10,348 bases of DNA from a bacterium (GTDB lineage Bacteria; Babelota; Babeliae; Babelales; RVW-14), in NCBI GenBank assembly GCA_030432505.1, contig JAUIHA010000017.1, forward strand, positions 1-10,348, read 5' to 3'. Position 1 is the first letter of the stretch. Each line of letters starts with the position of its first letter. This document shows positions 5,398 through 10,348 of the stretch, piece by piece. The position numbers and the translations under genes are program-made. A model generated the notes under the pieces. It made no database searches. It saw nothing but the letters and a program-made list of their open reading frames with translations, and was not told where the DNA came from.

Positions 5398-5961
5398 GTG
5401 TTTGTTGAGAAAAAGTCTGATCGTACGAGTGTTGCATGGTATAAACTTGCTGTTTTAATTGCACGCCGTGAACGAGAAAAAGCCCTGAACGTCTACAGAT
5501 TATTATCACATTCAATTGAAGACCGCGCCTATGCACTGCAGCTCGAGGGTGATATTTTGTGGTCGTTCGATGATGCGCGAGCTGTTGAAAAATATCAGCA
5601 AGCCGCTTTCCTGTACAAAGAAGAAAAAAAGTGGGTCAATGCCATTGCGGTGTGTGAGCATGTATTCATGATGGATAGCAATAATGCAGATGTTCTGGGG
5701 ATGCTCCTAATGCTGTATACCGGCATCGATTGGCAAGATCGTTTTCAAGATCGGTTTAAGGTTCTTGTCCGCCTATTTGATAAAGGCTTAATTTCTGAGC
5801 CAAAATACCTACAGATTATGCAAGATTTGCATGAATGGTCTATGCAAATAGACAAGAAAAGTGTTTCAAAATGGGTCAAATCTGCGCTTGATACCGAGAA
5901 AAAAAATCTTTCAGATAGTGTTTTGAATGCTGTTGAGCGAGGGGTTAAGAAATTGCTCTAG
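5398..5961 (+). CDS. Small TPR-like helical repeat protein, function unknown
   Basis: I do not recognise a named family. From the chosen start the product has 187 residues and is almost wholly helical. Residues about 43-73 (ALQLEGDILWSF then AVEKYQQAAFLYKE) have the spacing of a tetratricopeptide repeat. Residues about 77-110 (WVNAIAVCEHVFMMDSNNADVLGMLLMLY) look like a second, and 11-36 may form a degenerate one, so a protein-protein interaction role is likely. There is no signal peptide or membrane segment, so it should be cytoplasmic. The start is a GTG with a strong SD GGAGGG 5 bases upstream. The frame stays open further upstream to a TTG at 5344, and the added residues (WRER occurs twice) look plausibly coding, so a longer N terminus cannot be excluded. 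It is followed by an inverted repeat and is probably monocistronic. Confidence 0.75.
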   Translation: MFVEKKSDRTSVAWYKLAVLIARREREKALNVYRLLSHSIEDRAYALQLEGDILWSFDDARAVEKYQQAAFLYKEEKKWVNAIAVCEHVFMMDSNNADVLGMLLMLYTGIDWQDRFQDRFKVLVRLFDKGLISEPKYLQIMQDLHEWSMQIDKKSVSKWVKSALDTEKKNLSDSVLNAVERGVKKLL

Positions 5962-6009
5962 TAAGGGCATTTCGGCCTTTGTTCGCCCATTGCGCCCATC
6001 CTAAGGTGT

Positions 6010-6054
6010 AAAACTCCTAGGAGTAAGCTCAAGAGGGCTCCTAGGTAGGGTTTT
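6010..6054. repeat. Inverted repeat with two CCTAGG cores; possible terminator or tandem operator
   Basis: CCTAGGAG (6016-6023) and CTCCTAGG (6038-6045) are perfect 8-base inverted copies separated by 14 bases. Outside them, AAAAC (6010-6014) can pair with GTTTT (6050-6054). The left half is itself a perfect 12-base palindrome, ACTCCTAGGAGT (6013-6024), and CCTAGG recurs with centres 24 bases apart. It follows the TPR gene, where a terminator would fit, but the T-run is only four long. It also lies 34-78 bases upstream of the strong promoter at 6088, where an operator would fit. Confidence 0.45.
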
Positions 6055-6087
6055 CTGTGGATACCTACACATTTGCTTATTTTCTAT

Positions 6088-6116
6088 TTGACATTATTTT
6101 TAAATCAAGGTATTAT
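6088..6116 (+). promoter_or_regulatory. Strong sigma-70 promoter of the secreted-protein operon
   Basis: A perfect -35 TTGACA (6088-6093), an ideal 17-base spacer and a -10 TATTAT (6111-6116) with 5 of 6 matches. This is the best promoter in the window. RNA should start near 6123, about 170 bases before the first start codon. A strong promoter suggests an abundant product, which fits exported surface or envelope proteins. Confidence 0.75.
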
Positions 6117-6122
6117 GGAGTT

Positions 6123-6291
6123 GTGTTAATAGAAATTAAAACACAGGCTCCATTGGAAGGGGCTTTTGAGCATGTTGGCGAAACCTGCTACAGTAAAAAG
6201 TAGGCCGCTGGTGTAGGCTTGAAATGTGAGGTTATAAAATGGGTTAAATTTCGTTGGAGCTCTCAGAGCGAAGACGGATGGAGGTTATATC
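6123..6291 (+). promoter_or_regulatory. Long 5' leader of the secreted-protein operon, with mini-ORFs and hairpins
   Basis: This untranslated stretch can form a 7-base-pair hairpin between AGGCTCC (6144-6150 region) and GGGGCTT (6158-6164 region). It may form a second around GGCG ... CTAC/GTAG ... CGCT (about 6177-6208). A 14-codon ORF, ATG to TAG, spans 6172-6216 (MLAKPATVKSRPLV), with GGAAGGGG 9 bases before it. Near 6238 a start-codon pair, ATG GGT TAA, follows a good SD-like GAGGT. The main SD GGAGG (6280-6284) lies at the end. It matches no riboswitch class I know, so a regulatory leader is only an inference. Confidence 0.4.
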
Positions 6292-7281
6292 ATGAAAACT
6301 ATCATATTTGTTACAATGCTTAGTCTTATTGCAAGTATGAACTCATGTGGTGTTTACGCTGGTAGTAAAAAAGCTACCGATGGTGCTCAAATGAGTGAGG
6401 TTCGTAGAAAACGTGAAAAGCGTGAAAGACAAGCAAATAGTAAGCGAACTTCTGCACGTCAAAAGATGGAAGAAAAAGATATGCAGCAGAAGGCTCGTGA
6501 TCAGCATATGAAAAAGCTTCTTGGTGTAAAAGATGATTTTGCAACAACGTTGCGTCTTAAGTGTGCGATTGTTGATCAAAAGCAAAAGCTTGAAGCGTTA
6601 AAAGCAGATCTCGCTGAGCTTATTGCAAGTGGTAAGTGTGATGTTGGAACGCTTAAGCATGTTCTTGGTTATATCATGAAGCAAGTAGACGAATGTGTAG
6701 GAGCTTTTGAAGCTAAGAATGCTTACGAGTTTAGATGGAAATTTAACCGTAGACTTGCGAATAGAAAAGATCGTGCGATGATTGCACAGTATAATCGTTT
6801 GAAAAATGAAATTAATGATTTGCTCATTGCTCTTGAAGACGCAAATGTTTCAGGATCAAGTAAAGTGAGAACGGTACTTATCGTTGGCGGTGTAGTTGTT
6901 GTTGGTATTGTTGTGAGTGTAGGATGTTACTACGCATTGCCATGGTTGATGTCATGCTTCTCAAAGCCTGCGGTAGAGCACATTGCTCAGGCTGCTATTC
7001 AGCCTAGCAAAACGTTTGTACCACAAATGTGTAAGAATCCAAATTTTGTAAAACCTGTAACTGAAGTTGTTCAAAAAGTTACACAGGTTGCTCCACAGAC
7101 GTTTGTTAATGAAACGGCCAAAGTAACAGGAACCGTTGTGGTTGAAAATCCAAGTATTGGGCAAGCACTGTTGAATGGTTTTGGAAGATTAAATGGAAAA
7201 CTTGTACAAGGTTTTGGACGCCTAAATGCGAAACTAGTAAAAGGGTTTGGTGGCTTAAATAGTAAATTGTTTGGAAAGTAG
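6292..7281 (+). CDS. Exported coiled-coil protein with one membrane segment and 11-residue C-terminal repeats, function unknown
   Basis: No family recognised. The 329-residue product begins with a Sec signal peptide, probably cut after VYA at residue 23; a Cys at 19 is not in a proper lipobox. Residues about 30-75 are extremely charged (many Lys, Arg, Glu) and should form a single helix or coiled coil. Residues 80-185 are helical. Residues 193-214 are a Val/Gly/Ile-rich membrane segment, followed by WLMSCF. The tail (225-329) ends in three tandem 11-residue repeats of the form GFGxLNxKLVx. The protein would be fixed in the inner membrane, or in the outer membrane if processed otherwise. It is the first gene after the strong promoter at 6088, with SD GGAGG 7 bases upstream, and is 30 bases ahead of the next gene. 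ATG at 6292 is the only sensible start. Confidence 0.85.
   Translation: MKTIIFVTMLSLIASMNSCGVYAGSKKATDGAQMSEVRRKREKRERQANSKRTSARQKMEEKDMQQKARDQHMKKLLGVKDDFATTLRLKCAIVDQKQKLEALKADLAELIASGKCDVGTLKHVLGYIMKQVDECVGAFEAKNAYEFRWKFNRRLANRKDRAMIAQYNRLKNEINDLLIALEDANVSGSSKVRTVLIVGGVVVVGIVVSVGCYYALPWLMSCFSKPAVEHIAQAAIQPSKTFVPQMCKNPNFVKPVTEVVQKVTQVAPQTFVNETAKVTGTVVVENPSIGQALLNGFGRLNGKLVQGFGRLNAKLVKGFGGLNSKLFGK
7177..7275 (+). repeat. Three tandem 33-base in-frame repeats
   Basis: Units start at 7177, 7210 and 7243 and encode GFGRLNGKLVQ, GFGRLNAKLVK and GFGGLNSKLFG. The DNA differs at many third positions while the peptide is kept, which suggests selection on the protein rather than a recent duplication. 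An 11-residue period fits an amphipathic helix. Confidence 0.8.
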
Positions 7282-7311
7282 TAATTTACTAATATTTTGG
7301 AGGTTATGATT

Positions 7312-8163
7312 ATGAAAAAGTTAATGATTTTAATGCTGCTTCTAGCAGGATTCGTTAATCCTATTGCGAAGGCGCAATTGACTGAAGACGTTGTTGAACA
7401 AATTGCACAAGTCGGTGACCAACTGGCACTCGTTGTTGAGAGTACGATAAAAAAGGATCAGGTAAGAGATTTTGCCAGCGAAATTTTTGAGACATACAAA
7501 GATAATCTTAGTGAATATCTTAAACAAGATGAAAATACAGGTGTTGAATTCAGAACAGCGCTTTTTAAAGAGATCGCGAAATCCTTGGGTTTATTTCTTT
7601 TTAAGCGGGGTGTTTCTTATAAAGCTTGGTTTAATGTGCAGAAAATAACGCTTGAAGGTCAAGATCCGATTTCTGAATGTTTTAGAGATATGATAAATTT
7701 TGAAGATGGTTTAGATCAAAAAGTTGCTGCCAATACTACTTTTGTAAATAAACAACTTAATGATGTTGTGAATAAGTATATGACTAATACTTCAAGTGGT
7801 AGTCAGCAATCTGGATTTGGTAGTTTTTCATTTGATAACACGATGTTTACTCAGTCACAACAGAAAACACATACCAGTGGTAGTTTTCAGCATGGACAAA
7901 CAGGTTTAACAGAAGAGGATGTCGAGAGAATTGCGAATGAAAAAGCACTAGAACTTGCAAAAAAATTGGTTCAAAATCCTGATAACATTAAAGGGCTTGC
8001 GAAACAAGTTCAACCTCACATCACTGTTAAAAATAAGCAAAACAAAGGTGGTTGCTCTTTCTGTAAAGTTGCAGGATATACAACGTTAGGTAGTGTTTTT
8101 GGGTTAGCTGGTCTTTATGTCGTTGCTGGCATATGTGAGGCTGCGGGATATCCGCTTATTTAA
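7312..8163 (+). CDS. Exported protein with CxxC motif and C-terminal membrane segment, function unknown
   Basis: No family recognised. The product has 283 residues. Its signal peptide is probably cut after AKA at residue 21. A helical domain runs from about 22 to 155, and a Ser/Gly/Gln/Phe-rich flexible linker from about 158 to 198 (TNTSSGSQQSGFGSFSF and onward). A second helical patch spans 199-225 and resembles residues 23-45 (LTEDVVEQIAQ versus LTEEDVERIAN). A C-terminal stretch carries CSFC (248-251) directly before a hydrophobic segment (about 253-275). The end could be a membrane anchor with the body in the periplasm. The ATG at 7312 is chosen because SD GGAGG lies 8 bases before it; an in-frame TTG at 7297 lies inside the SD region itself. 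It is the middle gene of the three-gene exported set, with gaps of 30 and 55 bases. Confidence 0.85.
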   Translation: MKKLMILMLLLAGFVNPIAKAQLTEDVVEQIAQVGDQLALVVESTIKKDQVRDFASEIFETYKDNLSEYLKQDENTGVEFRTALFKEIAKSLGLFLFKRGVSYKAWFNVQKITLEGQDPISECFRDMINFEDGLDQKVAANTTFVNKQLNDVVNKYMTNTSSGSQQSGFGSFSFDNTMFTQSQQKTHTSGSFQHGQTGLTEEDVERIANEKALELAKKLVQNPDNIKGLAKQVQPHITVKNKQNKGGCSFCKVAGYTTLGSVFGLAGLYVVAGICEAAGYPLI

Positions 8164-8218
8164 AAATAGAAAAAAGATTTAATTAGTTAGTTACGTATTT
8201 TTGATAATGGAGGTTATT

Positions 8219-8992
8219 ATGAAAAAGAATACATTGAAATTAGCATTATTGTTGTCGGCTGGTTTTATTGCGAGCAACTCTGTACATGCAATGTTTGGTA
8301 GTTTTGATATGGACAGTAACTTTGGAGTTACCATTCAAAGATCAGATTATGATGAAATTTTTGATAAAATTATTACTGCGTCAAAGGATTACTCATCAGT
8401 TGATGTTACGGTTTTTCTTTCAGAGATTGCTCAGCTTCTCGAAAAGGTTAAAGCTGATTCGATAGTAAAAATTGATAGAAATTTGGCTGATGCTCTTAGA
8501 AATTTACTTAAGCCAGTATTAGGTAAAAAAGTTGATGCGATGATTGCTGATGCTACACAAGATAAAGATGCTAGCAAGTGGGATGACCCAAAGACAAAGC
8601 TTTTCCCTAAAGTCCAAGTACTTCTTGAGCAAGTAGCAACATTGCTTACAGCTAAATCAGGAAATTTTGGTGAAGTTACTTCAATGCTTACAGAGCTTCA
8701 AAAAGAAATGGTTCAAGCGACAATGCAGAAAGTTGTTTTGAAATACAGAAATAGTCAGCTTCTTTCTCAAGTTAAAGTTCACAAAGATAAGTTTGAGCAA
8801 GAAAAAGCAGAAGTAGAAAAACTTCAAAATCAGGTTATGGTTTATAATGGAACAGTAAGTCAAGAATTGCAGAATACGGTAAGAAATTTAAGCCTTCGTG
8901 TTCTTGCACTTACAGATGCAAAACAAGAATTTACGCAAGCTCAACAAGAACTTAACAAACAGTCAAGAGCTGCACGTAATAGCTTGTTTTAA
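8219..8992 (+). CDS. Exported coiled-coil protein, function unknown
   Basis: No family recognised. The product has 257 residues: a signal peptide probably cut after VHA at residue 24, then a short Phe/Gly/Asp-rich start (MFGSFDMDSNFG). A helical domain follows (about 42-150). From about 155 to 250 there is a long Gln/Glu/Lys-rich heptad-like region (KEMVQATMQKVV, KFEQEKAEVEKLQNQV, AKQEFTQAQQELNKQ) that should form a coiled coil. There is no membrane segment after the signal peptide, so it is likely periplasmic, surface-bound or secreted. This recalls Skp/OmpH-like helical periplasmic proteins in shape only; I see no real sequence signature. SD GGAGG sits 5 bases before ATG 8219; earlier in-frame TTG and ATG codons at 8201-8207 overlap or precede that SD. 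It is the last gene before the terminator at 9018. Confidence 0.83.
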   Translation: MKKNTLKLALLLSAGFIASNSVHAMFGSFDMDSNFGVTIQRSDYDEIFDKIITASKDYSSVDVTVFLSEIAQLLEKVKADSIVKIDRNLADALRNLLKPVLGKKVDAMIADATQDKDASKWDDPKTKLFPKVQVLLEQVATLLTAKSGNFGEVTSMLTELQKEMVQATMQKVVLKYRNSQLLSQVKVHKDKFEQEKAEVEKLQNQVMVYNGTVSQELQNTVRNLSLRVLALTDAKQEFTQAQQELNKQSRAARNSLF

Positions 8993-9017
8993 TTACAATT
9001 TAATTATAGCAAGATAC

Positions 9018-9049
9018 AATAAGGGCAGCATACGCTGCCCTTATTTTTT
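9018..9049 (+). terminator. Strong intrinsic terminator of the secreted-protein operon
   Basis: AATAAGGGCAGC (9018-9029) pairs perfectly with GCTGCCCTTATT (9034-9045) around a 4-base loop ATAC, and the stem runs into six T residues (9044-9049). It follows the last gene of the exported set by 25 bases and is the clearest terminator in the window. Confidence 0.93.
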
Positions 9050-9076
9050 GACACCAACTTGTTCCTCTGCCATGTT
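9048..9076 (+). promoter_or_regulatory. Candidate extended -10 promoter of the outer membrane protein gene
   Basis: A perfect TTGACA (9048-9053) starts in the terminator's T-run. After 17 bases comes CATGTT (9071-9076), only 3 of 6 matches to TATAAT but directly preceded by the extended -10 motif TGC (9068-9070). RNA would start near 9083, just before the SD GAGGAG (9087-9092), leaving a very short leader. Position after a terminator and before an isolated gene supports it. Confidence 0.5.
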
Positions 9077-9098
9077 AAAAACAAAAGAGGAGAAGTTC

Positions 9099-10348
9099 AT
9101 GAAGAAAAAACTATTAGTGTTATGTCTACAGAGTGGTTTGTTACTATCACAACTTTCAGCATTTACTGGGAAAACGTTTTTTTCTAGTAATATGGTCAAT
9201 CTCAAAAAACGATTTTCCCCAACATTTATCAAGCCTTCAGCTAAGAAGCGTTCATTACAATTTCAAACATCATTTTTTTATAACGATTCGGTGAATGCAT
9301 CACGTTTGGGACGTTACTTTGGTGTGAATGAAAAGGCTGATATTTTCTTTGGTATTAAGCCTACTAATGATCCAAAGGATGGCTTGAAAACTGATGTTCC
9401 ATTAGAATTTCTTATTCACGGCGCTGATCATGTTACTGCTATTAATTCTGATAAGAGAAGAGAAACATTGAGTTTGCGTCCAAGCCAGGAAGTAATTGGT
9501 TTCACTTGGTCCTCACAAATGAGTCTTCATAGAATTTTGGAGGGGTTATATTTCGGTGTTGATATACCGGTTGTATGGGTGACCAGTAAGCTTAACCCTG
9601 GGTTTAAAGCTGAAGGAGATGACTTTAGTGATTTTCCTGAAGACCGTGTTAGCAAGTTTTTTACCGGCAACTTTGAAGAGAATATGAATGATGACAAGCA
9701 AGGTACGCTTAATAAAGCGAAGCTTTATTTTGGAGGAAAACAGGCTGCAGGGATAGCTGATATGAAATTAAATCTAGGGTATAGGTTTAAGAATAGAAAA
9801 GATTTGCAAACGTCTTTTGTATTTAACTTTACCGTACCGACAAGCAACAAAGCGCAGGGTGAATTTGTATTTGAACCATTGTATGGAAATGGAAATCACT
9901 TGGGAGTTGGTTTTACCGGTGATGCGAAAAAGAGAGTCTGGCAAGATAGTAAGCAAAAATTACATGTTGATACAAGTTTGATGTGGCATTATTTATTTGA
10001 TACAACACACAAGCGCACTGTTGGCCTGAAAGGGAAAAATTTTGGTCAATACTATCATCTTGGGAAAAATACAGGGCAAGCAAGTCAGCCTGTTATACCG
10101 GCTGCTAATGTTCTTACAATGAATATGGAAATTGAGCCAGGAAATCAGCTTCAGGCAAATCTAGGAATTTCCTATGAATGTAAGTCTTTAGCGGTGCGCC
10201 TTGGCTATCAGGCATTTGCCAAGGAGGCTGAAAGAGTTGGTTTACGAGAAGAATGGGTAGAAGAGCTATATGCTGTGGCATCAGCTGAAAATTTCCTTAC
10301 AAGTAATATTTTTGGAGCCAATATGGACGATTTTGAGTCTGGAATAGA
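9099..10348 (+). CDS. Putative outer membrane beta-barrel protein, first 416 residues (gene runs off the right edge)
   Basis: Signal peptide MKKKLLVLCLQSGLLLSQLSA, probably cut after residue 21. What follows has alternating hydrophobic/polar, aromatic-rich segments separated by polar turns, as in outer membrane barrels. Examples are SLQFQTSFFYND, LYFGVDIPVVWVTSKL, MKLNLGYRF next to LQTSFVFNFTV, HLGVGFTG, KLHVDTSLMWHYLF and QLQANLGISYECKSLAVRLGYQAF. There is no long hydrophobic helix after the signal peptide. It reminds me of large barrel proteins common in Dependentiae genomes (GNGxHxGxG then a strand and RTxxLKGK), but that is from memory. A porin or adhesin role is possible; no substrate can be named. 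The ATG has SD GAGGAG 6 bases upstream. The frame is open from 9099 to the last base with no stop, so the gene is incomplete only because the window ends. Confidence 0.8.
   Translation, partial: MKKKLLVLCLQSGLLLSQLSAFTGKTFFSSNMVNLKKRFSPTFIKPSAKKRSLQFQTSFFYNDSVNASRLGRYFGVNEKADIFFGIKPTNDPKDGLKTDVPLEFLIHGADHVTAINSDKRRETLSLRPSQEVIGFTWSSQMSLHRILEGLYFGVDIPVVWVTSKLNPGFKAEGDDFSDFPEDRVSKFFTGNFEENMNDDKQGTLNKAKLYFGGKQAAGIADMKLNLGYRFKNRKDLQTSFVFNFTVPTSNKAQGEFVFEPLYGNGNHLGVGFTGDAKKRVWQDSKQKLHVDTSLMWHYLFDTTHKRTVGLKGKNFGQYYHLGKNTGQASQPVIPAANVLTMNMEIEPGNQLQANLGISYECKSLAVRLGYQAFAKEAERVGLREEWVEELYAVASAENFLTSNIFGANMDDFESGI

Noticed and set aside
6123..6291. Known structured RNA (SRP RNA, RNase P, tmRNA, 6S or common riboswitch) in the long leader
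   Set aside because: I looked for the conserved core sequences of these RNAs and found none; a GGAAGG match to the SRP core is not backed by the rest of the motif.
6343..6372. Lipoprotein signal for the first exported protein (Cys19)
   Set aside because: The residues before the Cys (SMNS) do not make a lipobox, and a normal cleavage site VYA follows at 21-23.
8297..8350. Shared FGSF motif as evidence that the second and third exported proteins are paralogues
   Set aside because: Only a few residues match, in different parts of the two proteins, within low-complexity stretches.

Overview
The window is AT-rich Gram-negative-type bacterial DNA. It holds five genes on the minus strand (1-5007), then five on the plus strand (5398-10348); the first and last genes run off the window. 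A Gram-negative envelope is implied by the signal-peptide-bearing, beta-strand-rich outer membrane protein at the right end. Small secreted proteins without obvious families, a short TPR protein, dispersed hairpin repeats and the style of the outer membrane protein suggest an intracellular or host-associated lineage. My best guess is Candidatus Dependentiae (TM6), an inference from recalled sequence style and not proven here.

Minus-strand block, in transcription order (right to left): a carboxyltransferase (beta) subunit of a biotin-dependent acyl-CoA carboxylase (3484-5007), a GNAT N-acetyltransferase with an N-terminal membrane segment (2559-3200), a DJ-1/PfpI-family protein (1869-2414), the ribosome-associated GTPase HflX (735-1856) and the N-terminal two thirds of glyceraldehyde-3-phosphate dehydrogenase (1-643). 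The DJ-1 and hflX genes are 12 bases apart, and the hflX ribosome binding site touches the DJ-1 stop codon, so they are very likely cotranscribed. The others are separated by gaps that carry palindromic repeats. Two of these (3334-3420 and 5046-5189) are related paired-hairpin elements with GATGTCA-type inverted ends, and 2538-2553 is a solo end fragment. A different dispersed-repeat sequence lies just upstream of the DJ-1 gene.

Plus-strand block: a small TPR-like protein (5398-5961), an inverted repeat with two CCTAGG cores, and a near-consensus sigma-70 promoter (TTGACA-N17-TATTAT, 6088-6116). That promoter is followed by an unusually long leader of about 170 bases with mini-ORFs and possible hairpins. 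Three genes for Sec-exported proteins follow (6292-7281, 7312-8163, 8219-8992). They share the ribosome-binding sequence TGGAGGTTAT and end at a strong intrinsic terminator (9018-9049). A promoter overlapping the terminator's T-run leads into the outer membrane protein gene (9099 onward). The three secreted proteins (one with an internal membrane segment and 11-residue tandem repeats, one with a CxxC motif and C-terminal membrane segment, one largely coiled coil) are the least explained part of the window and may form an envelope or host-interaction module. I saw no tRNA, rRNA, CRISPR array, transposase or phage gene.
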